From Puffinus mauretanicus (lineage: Eukaryota; Chordata; Aves; Procellariiformes; Procellariidae): a stretch of 64,000 nucleotides of DNA. Positions 12,601-25,947 of the stretch are shown here, piece after piece (positions within the stretch are counted from its first letter, which is position 1; each line of letters begins with the position of its first letter). The notes beneath the pieces were generated by a model. That model had not been told where the DNA came from. It made no database searches and saw nothing but the letters and a program-made list of their open reading frames with translations. The stretch spans positions 248,001 through 312,000 of the forward strand of contig JAJKFH010003936.1 of the NCBI GenBank assembly GCA_023333565.1. The letters are read 5' to 3'. Both the position numbers and the translations under genes were made by a program.

Positions 12601-14040
12601 GACCATGTACCTCTCTCAACAAACTTCCAGCTAGCTCTCTGCTGAGCTGTGCTGCCGCTGCACAAGCTGGCTCACTGGAAAGCCGCTCTCTGCAGCGTCT
12701 CAGAGACGGCAAGGTTGTTCACTGCAAAGGCAAGGGGATGTCCCTCATGCCCCGCCTAAATAAGCACACGGAATGTTCATTTGAAAAATACCCTCAAACG
12801 CACGGTGGGTGCACTGATTTAATAGCCCTCCTACGCTGAATACAGTCTTGCAGCCATAAGGTTGCAAATCTACGTTTTTCTTTGCTGGAAAGGCATCAGC
12901 CCAGGTATCTGCACTGGGCCAGTTCCAGTAAGGCGGCATTAACAGACCAGTACCACCCCGAAGGATGTGTCCTCATCCAGACTCATTCACACCCACCCGA
13001 ACCAGCTACCGACCAAGTCTGCTGCGCACGTTCTGCTCCAGCTCCATAAGCTGCTTTATCACGAAACGCTTCCTCGCAAGTGCAAAAGAATATCTATATA
13101 AAAATATTTTAAGAGTATTACTACACTTGGAGATCTCTCTGTTGATCTGAAATATTGCCCCTTTTTTGCACACTGCTTGGCAACTGTAATTTTACTGACA
13201 TACATACTTGGGGAAGGGTGCCTGGAATAGCGGCTGCATTAATTTCTCCTGCCATCCAGCATCTTCACTATCCAGGGGCGATGCGGCATCGCTGTGTGAC
13301 CACGGAGAGAGAGAAACGGGGCTGCCGGATTGTCCTTCTCTAGGAAAGTCACTTTGAGATCAGGTTTCTGCTTGATGCCTCATGATGAGGAAGGAGGAGA
13401 TTCATTATTCACTGACTGCAGGAGATGGGTGGGGGGGAAAAGTTTGGAGAGGTCTACTTCTGCCTGGCAATATTTCTGCATTCCCTTTTAAAGGTATGGA
13501 AATTAAGTCCAGACACACAAGAAGGTAGTGACAGGCACCCCGCTGCTCCAGGAGACTGTGGCAGGACCTTGATCTTTCCAGCTTCCATCTGTTGCACTCA
13601 TCACCCCCACCCTCACCTCTCCCAGCAGTCCGGAGCCGAACGGCCGTGCAGTGACAAGAAAGCAATTCAGACATTTTAAATGCATATTTATAGAACTTGC
13701 ACACGTGGGTGATCCTTTCGCACTAGTCTCAGTTTCTGGGGTTTCAAAACAGTACGAGTAATTAAAACTGGGCTAACCCGTGTGGCCACCAGCAGACCGG
13801 AGTGTCTCAATCGCAATTACAAGGCTGACAAAGCCCAGCTTAGTCACCAAGGTGGAGTGAACAGCTCTAAATTGCAGGGTTTTGCTTCCCCTCCCATCCA
13901 GTCCTAAATGAACCGTTGCCGCATCCCTCCATGGTCACGTTTCTGCTGAGGAGGGGCGGGAAAGCTCCCAAATCAACATTTCAGCAGAGAACTCACAGCC
14001 CGAGCCTCAAACCAAAACAAACCTGAGCTTTCTATTCCCT

Positions 14041-14061
14041 ACTAATTAAAAGTTAATTAGT
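14041..14061. promoter_or_regulatory. Palindromic ATTA pair (homeodomain-type dimer site, candidate)
   Basis: ACTAATTAA at 14041-14049 and TTAATTAGT at 14053-14061 form a perfect inverted repeat around a 3-nt spacer. Each arm carries a TAATTA core, the classic homeodomain recognition sequence. Binding is inference from the motif only. Confidence 0.4.
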
Positions 14062-17000
14062 CATCCAGTGCAGATGCCTCACAGATTGACAAAACGCATC
14101 TTGGTGGACAGTAACTCATTTTAAAGAGAAGGCGTGGCATGAGAATTAGTATCCTTATTAACCAGGAGAAAGACAGCAGACTGAGATGCAATATGGCAAA
14201 ACATGCCGGGTTTCATCATTATTTCAACAAAGGTGCCCAATTTATGGGTTTCTTCCTGCCGTTTTGTACAGTTTACTCTCAAGTTTTCCCCTATGTAAGT
14301 ACAAGACCTGACTGTTTCTGCCTGTTAAGGGTATTCCTCAGTAAGAAACAGCAGCCTGGCCTGTGCTATAGCTGTGGTGCTGCTTCCTTTGCTAAGGAAT
14401 ATTAATACAGCTACCAGAAAGACTTGCAAAAAAACCAAACCAAGCCAAAAACATCTCCCACGAGCACTTCCACAACCACTGGACACAAACTCCTGAGACC
14501 GCCCAGGCTGTAACTTCATGCTGCAGCGTGTTTCTGGGCAACATCACCTTAAAGTTTCTTCTCATCTTTAAGTACAGCAGCATAACTGTACTATAGTGCG
14601 GTCTATCTCCTATACTTAGAGACTATGATCACTCTTTTCAGACATCTTTCCTTTTCCTTTGAGATGGTTGTCCTCTCCTTTCCTTTGGTAATGACATCTG
14701 TGTGTACCCAATTTTTAAAATTAGTTAGAGAGGAGGACCCACATCCAAGAAAATGACATACCAGAAAAAGGATGAAGCCCTGAGCTAAATATTTCAGGGG
14801 AAAAAACCACAAACACCCCTTTTATCTGTGTTGAAAATCCTCACCTACAGAATGTGACACTGATAAAATAAATATAAGTAGCACTGTAACTTTCCAACCT
14901 GCAGTAGATAAAAATGGGAAATAAAGCTAGGAGTTAAAGCCAGAGCTGCAGAGTGATGCTCACGGGTGATGTGAGCCCATGGCATGTTCTCTGGGAGTGC
15001 AGAGGAGAAGGAAAGGAGAAGCCCTCCAATGAAACTTGAAGGATGAGGGAGAGTAGTTGGTATTTTTGGAACAAATTATCCCCGAACTATCTTCTCAAAG
15101 TCCTAGCTGTCATTTTCCACATCAGCTGACTTCTTTCATTCATAGGCAAACCTCCCCGTCTCCCCGGCGCAGGCACGTATTGACGAGCACGTTGGCGTCT
15201 CCAGCTACACAAGGCTCAGCTGATGGAGGGGCTGAGCTGAAGACATGAACTGGGGCTACACAGCACCAGGGTGCTCTCTGCACCATGTACTTCCCACAGG
15301 GCCTCCTTGGCTACATTTGTGAAAGTAAACACAGCCAGGGACCATCCCTGCCCACCAGCACGCAACCCTCCAGACCACTGAGCTTTTGGAAGATCTCTGG
15401 CACCGTCTTGTCCTTGGCCAACCAACACTCTTCCACATACAACCTGGGTGCTCGCAGGGACCATTCCCAACAGGCGCCCTGGACACAGCCACACCAATCT
15501 GGAGGGTAAGAGGGTTCGGTAACACGGATGAGCCTTCCTTGCCAGCTGGCCTCAGTGCTAGAGGACAGTTTAAGCTAGGTACGCTGGGACCAACACACTC
15601 AGCTGTTGAGGATGGGGTCTCACCGGGGGCATAGCCCTTTCTGTGACCCTCTCCTACACTGGGCCAAGCAATGCACGAACAACGGGGCTGGACTGGAGGG
15701 ACACAAGATGCGAATTATAACCCAACTGGATGAGTAGCAAGAGGGAGAGGCAGGCAACAATCTTCATGTTTTCCTTTTGAACCTATTGCTGAGACCATTT
15801 TGCTCACTTTTCTTCGAGAAGCAAAGAACTCCCCCTAATTGTTTAATGCAATCCCAGACACCGCCGGTACCCCCTCCCACAGAGTTTACTTCTTTGCTAT
15901 TCAGTTAAAAAAAATCTTCACAACCCTCACTTTTGGATTTCCCACCTGCAGGAGGAGAGCGTGCTGTTGAGTCCTGTTCCACTCCAGGAAAACACTGAAA
16001 TATGTCATTCATATTTTATGCAATACTTAAATCAATTCTAAAGCTACATTTATTCGCATGACAGTTCTCTGGAAAAACAGAGCAAAATAAACTATCCTGG
16101 CAGTTGTTTCCAAGAGCCAGGCTACAAAGCCACTATATGCCCATAAAATAATTGTTCTAGGTCTAAAGTAGTTCTGTGAAAAATCCAGAGAAACTTAGTT
16201 TAAACATAAAAACCCCATTAACTATTGAACTATTGACACAGGCTATAAAGAACAGATTCAAGATGAGATTTCCTATTGCTTTTATGTTACTGGATTGGCA
16301 TACAAAACTGAAATGCATAGTGTAAGAGTGCATAGAGTACCTCCCTTTTGTAGTAACATTTATTCTGGGGGCAAAGTTTAATACCTGTGATGCCCTTTAC
16401 CTCAGGATGTCCTGTATTTGTGATTATGTAAGCCCTAAATAATGCGCAGTCTTTGCACACACTAGCCAGTACCACTGCTTTGTCCCTAGAAGAGTTTCTT
16501 ACTTGCCTTGCACTTGTCTTCCGATACGTCCAAATCAGACATGAGCATTGTTATTTGCAAAGGAAAAGCCCATGATCAATCTGAGATTGGGTCTGGCAAG
16601 CCCGGAATACCGATTTGTTTTAACATGCAGGGCTCCACAGTCAGATGAGAGGTTACGGTACCGGTGATTACTGCACCTCGGGTACATGCACACCAGTTGT
16701 TTCTTCCTCGATGTGCGACCTTGCAGTAAAAAGTCTCTAGAGTATTACCAAAACATTTGGAAAGGAATTCACCTGCAAAGAAAAGGCTGAGTCTTGCTAA
16801 CCCTCCTGCTCTCACATCTTTATTCACTGTACCCATCGCTTTTTGTGCAAAGAAATTCTGCTGGTTCTGTAGAGAAACTGTTCATTTCAGTGCATAACGA
16901 GCTGATTTGGAATTACCAGCACTGTTACTTAACCCAGGAGATGTGACCAAAAGCCAGTCTTTAAAAGTTGTAATAACAAACCTTTTTTGTACAGCTAACT

Positions 17001-20000
17001 CTCTATTATCTATGATCTGTAATCCAGTTTGCAGATACACTGTGAGAATCCAGAGGGCTGAAGACAGGCTGCCGTTACGTGGGACAATTCAGGGTCAAAG
17101 CTGTAGCAGCTGTATTCACCGTAATACCCAACCCACTATTATTTTGGATAATGAAAAGTTGATTGAAAATACATGCTATAAAACACTGTAAATAAATCAC
17201 TTTAAAATTATACGCAAGCTTTAACAGGTTCAATTATAGCTTCGCAGGGTTTCTTTAGAACCGAAAAAGGCAGTAACGGTTATGTTCGGCAACAGAAGGC
17301 TGTAGCAAAGAAATTATTGGTCAGGCAATAAGCTGTGTTGTAAACGTGATGTGAAGGCACTGCAGCAGTTTGCCATAAATGGAATACAAACCGTAGAAGT
17401 GAACAGGCTTTCATCTGCAGTGCACTGACTAGGATTCCCATGAGCAGATCTGGCGTTAGCCTCGCAGATAGGAAGCAGAAGGAAAGGATCTTCCTCTCCT
17501 CCTGAATGCACACACAGCAGCTGACAGTCTATATTTGCACATATAGCATCATACTTCCCCCTCTTTTAATTCCCATCACTAAATTTATCATAAAAAGGCT
17601 GGAAGCTATACCCATTAGGGATACCTGGATTAGCATTAAGCAGTAGAAGCAGATAATTTTAGTGTGGGCTGAGAATAGCACATATTAAATATAAAACTTC
17701 AGAATTCTTTTCTTTTTGCTTTCTTACAAATACAGAAAATAAAAAGCAGTAGAGAAGAGAGTTAAAAAAGCACCATTCTGAGCACAGGAACATCATTTTA
17801 GCACCTGTAAGTGTCAAACTATGCATGCAGGGGAAAAGTCTTCCAGCAGTTCTCTGGAGCAGAACTGATTTTTTGGAAGAATGGACAAGGTGCCTTGAAC
17901 ACTCAAATCCAGCGTTTGTAACAGGATGAGAAGCAGGGGTTGTTCACCAGCACCTCGGGGGACCTCCCTAACTTCAGAAGTTGAGAACTGAATTTAAAAG
18001 AAGATTGCAGAAGAGGGAGAAGGATTTCGTTATCTTGAGTTCATCATCTCCAGAAGGGCTGTTGGCGAGAGGTTACAGAAACGGATGGCAATGGTAGCAA
18101 TAATCAGCAACAATAAAAACACTGCAGCAACAGACTCCCATTAGAGGGAGACAGATGTGGCAGTCACTACTTTGCCAAAAATAAATGTCCCCGAGACCAC
18201 AGATTTGATTCCATTCAAGGCTGAAAATGCAACCACGGTTACAAATCCAGAGGCCTGGGGTGACCCCAGCACTGCGTATTTTCATGCCACGATCCTCACG
18301 ATGCCCACACACCAGTGGGAAGACTGAGGTCTACAGATAATTTGCTTCATGTCTGCCCAAAGCCTGGCTCTGTCTTTTCACAGTCAGGCTTCTTTCCCAA
18401 ACTCAATACCACGTTTTGTTGAAAAAACACAGCGTGATAAAAACTGGAGAGATGCTTTCCACTGTCCAGTTTAGAGCATTGCTCACGCCAAAAATGAAGT
18501 GATTTCATCCAGTTGCTACCATTAAGGGTAAAGCAGTGTTAGAACGTAGTATTTTCCAGTTGAAGTCGTTCAGCAGTTGCACTCTGCAAGTGTTTACTGA
18601 CAGGTTCCCTCTTCCCCCATCCAGCTTTCTTGCACAGGATGAAGAAGCACAAACATGCTGAGTTACAAAGGAGGAATGCAGCAGAAATTTGCAGAGATAT
18701 TAACAGGCCATGTCAGGGAAACTGAGAAAACAAACACTAATATAAGAACCAGATGTAAACATAGCTATTTCAAGTTAAGGGACTTTCCAAATTATGACAT
18801 AGAGAAATAGAAATCTCAGGGCACTTGCAAGAGTCATGATCCATTTTGCTCTTTATCTAAATTCATCAGATTTGCATACCTCCCACCCGCCCCAGCCACT
18901 CCACGGCTATAAAATCTTTCTGTTAGCTTGTCTGTGGAAGCAACCGGCTGACATAAACCAATATTCTAGTGCCACTGGCCAAATGGGTGTATAACTTCAA
19001 CATTGCTATCTAACTATGCTTCAAGCCTATTTCTGGCCTTCCTTCAACAGCAGCAGATTGTGGTGCGGAAGGTTATGTTCACTCCCAAAGATGAAATCTA
19101 GGAGCAATGAAAAAAAGCCTATATATAAATATATATATAAAAAACCAGCCCAGAACAGTGCCCAGCATTAGCTACATGCTAGGTACCTACTATAATGAGT
19201 AACAAAAACGTGCCAAGGTGTGAATTAAACCAAAGCTGGTGGGAAATTCCTGCCAGGAAGGAGTTTTGCACCTTAAGGATTCTCCATCTTGACATACCAA
19301 ATAATGAAGTAGCTTCTGCCAAACAATGTTACTTCTAGCAGGGAAACTCCATGTCCAAAAGCAAAAAACTAACAATGACTTTCCAAATATGAGGCTTTTT
19401 CTGAAGAGAAGCATGTGGGAGGATATAAACTCCGAACAAAAAGTGACCTTTTAAAGACAAGGGGGACAAACAGCATCACCACACTTGCATCACTGGAACA
19501 CACAATTTTTCCTACAGTGGTAGTTTCCAAAGGATATTTTGTTGCCAGGGAATTTGACTTCAGTTTTCCAAACAAATTTAGATTATTCTTCAATTCCTTG
19601 TTAGCCATCTGGCAATACAGCTTCTGCTTTTCGCTCCTTCTGGACGTACTGGGAGATAAATCATTTACTACCTAAACACGAGACCGCACCATTCCGCACG
19701 GTACGTCCAGGCAACACGGACTATCGGCTTCACAGGGGCTTTGCCACGGAGCCACAAAAAAAGCATTCTCCAGCAAACTGGTGAGAAGGTCTTTAGAAAG
19801 GAAGCTCCGAGTATGACAGATCCCAGCTGCATCCGCTGAAGCCATCTCCTGTTGCCCACGCACAAGTCGCCTGTTCTCTCAGGCAGACAGCCGCTAAGGG
19901 GCCACCCAGACACCTGCTGCTGGACGCAGGAATTTTAATCCAGCAGATCAGATTTTTTGGAGGATGTCTTCGACCACATCAGGAGAGACGTCCTCCCTGC

Positions 20001-23000
20001 GGCCTGCTGGATGACTGACAGCGAAGTACAATCATCAGCTCCCAGAGGGGCAGAGAACCTGCTGCAAGTAGTTAAGCAGTTAGAGACATTTTCCCTTTCC
20101 ACAATTTTGAGCATGTCATGATGAGATAGTTTGACGATTTCAAACAAAAATTAACCTGATGCTCCATTACATGTATAAGCACAAACATACGCTGTTAACC
20201 TTTAAAAAGTCCAATATTATAAACGCAATCAGACATGAAACAACAGTTAGATTTATTCTGTCTTTGGGATATGGTCCAGGGAGCAATGCTGTTCCTCAGG
20301 CCAACGGCTCTAGGCTAACAGCCGCACTGAACGTGACTGGTCCCGTCTCCCGGAGCGGCCGCGCTGCGTCCACACTGCACTGGAGGCGGAGGGATGCATA
20401 CACATGGCGCTGATCCTGCTGCCACCCTATCCATCACACTGTCCCAGTTCCTGCTGGGAAGAAAGCAAAAGGATCCCGGGACACCTGTGAGATAGCTGCC
20501 ATGCAGGCAAAGGGACAGGACCCTGCGGTGAAATGAGATCATTTGAACCGACTGCACAGGCCTCCCAGCAACGCCAGCAAAAGCCAAGGTATCTGCTGGG
20601 TATCCGACGCATTGCTAACCTCAGCTCCATCGCTTCAGGAGAAATTACTTGCTGACAACTGAGAAAGATTAGTCACCTCAGACTACGTTGAAATTGCGAG
20701 AGTAATTTACTAAATAAGAAGTTAAAGCATAAAGTTACCTTAAATAATTATGAGTCCATGACCTTGTACATCATTCCTGGAGGACTCACTATTTTGCTTC
20801 ACCTTCCTGGGACTCGCAGATCAGATTTTAGCTGGTTTTGTGTTACTCATCTGCACCGCCATCATGGACACTGCTTCACATTACACCTTCCTAATTCAGC
20901 AACTCGGTGAATTAGAGGAATTACCCTGAACACATTTAGCTGTAACCCTGTAGTCTACGTAGCAGACTTGGATTGCTTGGCTTTAAGTACAAACAATATG
21001 TTTTCCCAGAGCCGTAAATAGGAACTGGGCAGCCACGCTGATGATTTAAATGCTGTATCAACAGGGATAGTAGACAGCAAGTCTGGTGCCCTTCTCAAAA
21101 CATTAAGGTTAAAAAAAAAACAACACAAGCATATTAGGCTGGAGAACTCATGAGGCAAATCATCTGTGCAGATGCGAAATTTTTTTGTAGAAATATCTGC
21201 AGAATGAATTTACATTTCTATAGTGTCTTTCCCCTCCACCTCCCAAAGAACCCAGGGCACTCTGAACACAATAAAACTGTTCTTCACCATATTTAAAGCT
21301 CTAAGACGAAAGACTAGCTCATGCTCTTGCAGCAATTTTCTGCTATTTTAGACTCAACTTTATATTGCTAGTTATACACATATTAAAGATCTCCTTTCCT
21401 TGCAGCATACACAACCCATTATAGCATTTTGTTTATAAACACGCCTAAACAGAGCCAATCTCTCACAGCCTTATGTTACACATAATTAAATGCTCTATAA
21501 TTTAACTATAGTCACGCAAGTGACGCACAGTACCACCTACGTTTCCTTGGACATGGGCCAGATGGCTTCCCTCCCACGTCACACTGCATCTATGCTAGAA
21601 GTAAATATTCAAGGGTAAAACCAGGGAAAAATACTTGCATCCTTAATACCCAAAAGGGACCTGGGCTAGTAGCAATAAGGCATAGGATGAACAGTACCGT
21701 ATAGAGCTATCTAGATTAAAAGATTTTACTTTCTTATCAGCTAGCAAGAAGTTCACCTATTTTGTTCCCTTTTAGTAGTCAACTTTCCCTTGCATTTCAG
21801 CAAAACAGCACAGCCCGTGAAGACATACCTTACCATATTAGGCAATCTGAGTCCAGAAAGTGGAGGACTCGGAGCCTTCCTTAGCTTAAAAAGACAGTCC
21901 ACAGGCATGTCTTCAGCCTGCACAGCACCACGCTTCACTGTGCTGCATCGGGGAAAGGCGGCAATAAAACAGTGGGATCCAGGGTAGTTGCTAGGACTCC
22001 TAGGGCTCCCAGTACAAGCAGTCTGGCTACGACAGGCAAGTCACAAAACACTGACTAAAGCTATTTCTGATCTTTTCGTTGTTTACCAAATCCATCTGTT
22101 AAAAAAGGTAAACAGTAGGATTACAAAAGTTAAATTGGAAGTCTCTGTGGAAGATAAAATGCCACTAAAAGCAAAAATACAGGTGAGAAATAGAACATAC
22201 CAAAATCAGGACTCCCAAGTCACAACTCTGAAACAGCTATAACATTAGGACATTTAGTTTGCAGAAGGAATTTTCCAGTTCACTGGTCTTCCCTTAGAAT
22301 TCATGGAATCAAGCTTAGAAATTCAGTCCTTCTAAGACAGAGATTTAGTTGTTATTAGTATCCAGTTGCATCTGGTGATTTCATGTTCATAGTACAAGTA
22401 GGCAGAACACGTAATATTTACAAAACAGAGTGGGCTTGAATAGTGTTTTGCAGAATTTAAAATACTCGTGTTTCGTAAATCAAAGTACAGGGACAAGAAT
22501 GGAGCCTATTTAATACACTTACTGTGATCGTAATCCATAATCGTATGTTTCAGTGTTATTCCTGCATAAAACTTAATTCTATTAATTTGTCTGGGTTTTA
22601 TACTGTGCTATACAGGCTGTCCTAGAAGAAGTCCATGAGAACAGATGTTTTCTACGACACTTTTACTACCCAGAAATTGTTACTTTACCAACGTGATGCT
22701 CAGTGCATTCCCTTGTATTTAAAGCTTTCCCTTGATGAACTATCCAACACATGGATGAGGCACATTTGTAATACTACTAAAGAGAAAGGCAAGGAGATAA
22801 AATTCTTTAAATGATTACAAACATTTTTCTGTTTCTGTGTGCTATGTCATTTAAAACATGCTTTTCTTCCAAATTTGTTCCCAGTTTCTCCTGCTTTCTA
22901 ATAGCGATGGCAGAAGTCAGGTGTAAGTCAAAGCCAGAAGAGTCGGGGATAAGGAAAACCCTCTCTAAAATGTAACATCGAACCATTCCCTTTAGTCTTC

Positions 23001-23895
23001 ACCGTTATCCTTAAAATGCTGCATCCCAAACTAGAGCCACTGATTTATATCTGCACTGATTGTATTGTATTGGTACTCGCTGGCCCCACCACGAGTGAAT
23101 TCTCACTGATATTTCACAGTCACTGCCTTGCAGGGAGCAGAAAAGGTTTCCTAATGCCAGCCTACCCACATGGCTCAGACTGGCACTGCTAACGGGATCT
23201 TCCAGACTCCCACAATTTTTAATTTCTGAGAAACAGAGACTAGACTGTGGCCTAATTTTTTTCCCCCACCTCTGGTTTGAGCTCAGGTTTCCCCAGACCA
23301 AACAAAGGCTCTTTCCTCTACATATCCTTCCCAGTGGAACCACGCAAAAAACTCTCCTAAAGCTGCGTCCCCAGAGGCTCTTTCCAGCTGAAGTCCTTGT
23401 GCCCTTGAACATTTATTCCACAATAAAACTTTGTCTGCTCTTCCAACTTTCCACAATGCATCCAAGCAGTCTGCATCACAAGGAGCAAGGCGGGGTTGGT
23501 AGCAAAACATATGAAGGTTGCCTGACACATCCTATTACGAGACTGCTCGCAGTTGCCTAAAACTCAGCCAAAGCGTCTGGGCTGGTTTCCCACGCTGGTG
23601 CTCATAAGTTTCAGCCAAAATAATTCATCCACTTCTGAGAATTAGAACAACATGTATTTGCTCCTTTTTCAAAAATTGCATCTACCTTTCCTTTGCTAAA
23701 GTCCAGCTCTGCATAGTTTGGAGGAGGGAATTCGCCTTTTTTGGCTCCTCCTAATATCAGCCAAGATATAAACACTGGAGGAAAAAAAAAACTGCTCACC
23801 TAAAATCAGGAGTATCTCTGGGGCTCTGCAACTAAAACGGGACACTTCAGTGTGTTCAAGTTCACAACTCTGATGGTGGCACCTGCCATTCTAGA

Positions 23896-23913
23896 ATTAT
23901 TATTATTATTATT
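23896..23913 (+). repeat. (ATT)6 microsatellite
   Basis: Six perfect ATT units, followed by further AT-rich sequence with scattered ATTA motifs. Confidence 0.95.
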
Positions 23914-25902
23914 GATGAATTAATGATTATTAGTTGTACTTCCTGCTTGATACTAGAACTGAAAGCAAGTAGCTGTTCCGTGACTCTTGCCGAACTGATG
24001 GCCAGTTAAGAGGACAGAAATCTCTCTGATTTGGATGTAAAATAAACTGGGGAGGAGCAATCAAGTGACACGACGCAGGAGACAAGCAGTAAAGAAAATG
24101 AACTAGAAACTGGATAAAAACAAGAGGACTGGGAGAATGGGAAAAGCAGCACCATCAGAGCGGAAGGAGAGTCTAAACCAGGGTCTAACCTCCACGAGGT
24201 GTGTAAGAAAACAGCGGAATGTTGCCATAAAGCACATGCGCAAAGGGGCCAAGGGAACTGAAGGGAAGTTGCTCTGCTATTAGATGGGAACCCACAAGAA
24301 AATCGTGGGAAGTATAAGACAAAAGGATTCCCTGCTATTAACTTGGGGAGAAACAGCATCATTAATTGTAAGAGACTCGGTGACCCTGAATTTTTGGGCA
24401 GGAACGTATGGTGGGTTCTTACGAAGTGCAGTTTACCCATCTACAAAAGCGGTGAGGATTGTGCTCAATAGAGTTTTCAGCAATTTTAGGACTGGACTCT
24501 ATGAAGCCTCCAAACCTGCAGCCTCAGATACTCTTTTGTCTTGATTTAGCTAATCTGGGACAACTTCCCAGAAGAACAAGATGTTCCCAGCAAGTCCAAA
24601 ACACGACTGCTAGAAACAAGGTGTCCCTATTATTATTACTTTTTACACATTACAAAATAGCCCTCCTTCAGTCTTACTGTGAGACGGCAGAAATGTCAAA
24701 ACAATTTTGAGGACGATAAATGGCTGAATCTTTCATGCAGGGTAAGTGGAAGATTTAACGAAGCTGTGTACCGCTATGAACAGAAACTCCTGTGGGAAGA
24801 GCCGGGCTTCTCGAAGCAGGTGGTGCTTCCGTGGGAAGGAATATCCGTGTTTCACATTGCAAACTAAGCACTGGGAAAGCAAAGGCTGGCACTGAAAGAT
24901 AAGCACATGCTAAGAGCCATCCCAGCACCACGTGAGACTCTGGTCGCCACAAGGCTCACCGTGACTTTGCCCCATCTTGACCGAGTATTGCAAAAAGAAA
25001 AACAAAAATATACTTTGAAGACTGTTACTGAAAATTTTCAGCAAAGAACCAGTTAACTTTTCAATAAAATGATGCTTCAATCACTCTACTTAGTTGTGAA
25101 GTATGTGGAAAGACTACCGTAAAGTCAACATTTTCTGGCAAAGATTAAACATCACACAAGCAGGCTGACCCCTAAGAAACCTCAAATTTGCTATTTTTCC
25201 CAGGTCTTGCACATCATGCTTTAATAGTTTGGAAATGTATTTAGCTTTACCATTGTCAGAGTAAGTCATGTTGTCAGGCTCAAATGTGTTTTAGATAAAG
25301 ACAGACAAAACCAAAAGAAACCAAGGAAATTTGGAAGGACTCAATAATTATAAAAGAAAAGAAAGGGCCTCGAAGGATAATAAGACTATTGCAAGAACAG
25401 GGGAACAATGAACAATCTCTGACACGTTGCTTGCCAAGACAATTTCTCGCAAGAAAACAAATCCATGAGGAGACGAGAGTGCAGATTTTAGAAATACAAA
25501 ACATACTGTCCAAAATAACAGCGTCAGGGTGATTCTGAGACACAAGGTCATGTCCCTTCTTGGGACGCCCGACAGCCACACTCCCTAGCCATGGCAGCTT
25601 CTGACAGCGCTCTCAGAAAGGCACTCACCCCTGCTTCTGCTCCAGTCCCTCCAGGTTTGAGAGCTGCCTATGCAGCTCACGAAGAGCCAGCTTTTGAACT
25701 TAGGCCAGTCTGTAGATACTCTTTATCTTTCAGACGAGAAACCAGTAAGCAATTTGCTACTCAGAGCTACCTCCCAGTTCGTACTCAGCTCCTGAACAGA
25801 GCCTGAAACTCTCGCATAAACAAGAGTAAAGCCATAGAAGACTTCTTGCCACCAACACTCAAGACTGAAACACCAACTATTTAGATACATGTTTTCACTT
25901 AC

Positions 25903-25947
25903 CCGAGTTTCCTTCACTTCCTCATTTCCATCAACTTCATCATCATC
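25903..25947 (-). CDS. PPP1R12B: PPP1R12B short acidic exon, last long-isoform exon in window
   Basis: 45 nt, 15 codons, phase 0 on both sides: DDDEVDGNEEVKETR. The acceptor is TTTTCATCCTAG and the donor is GTAAGT. Human MYPT2 has EDETDGSEEVKETW and then continues HERLSRLESG. The last residue here is Arg (CGG) instead of Trp. The next shared exon was not found between 1 and 25902, so the following intron is at least 25.9 kb, unless that exon is too diverged to recognise. Confidence 0.9.

Larger units (their letters stand above)
12851..25902 (-). other. PPP1R12B: Intronic stretch with no exon found
   Basis: About 13 kb of AT-rich intron between the exon at 25903 and the candidate sm-M20 promoter. 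It contains an 18-bp (ATT)6 microsatellite (23896-23913), an AT dinucleotide stretch (about 19116-19142), a 9+9 bp inverted repeat of ATTA sites (14041-14061) and an isolated GC-rich patch near 20335-20400 that includes a NotI site. No exon of PPP1R12B or of another gene was identified. Confidence 0.6.

Noticed and set aside
20353..20360. NotI site and small GC-rich patch as a CpG island
   Set aside because: Too short (under 100 nt), with AT-rich sequence on both sides and no associated exon.
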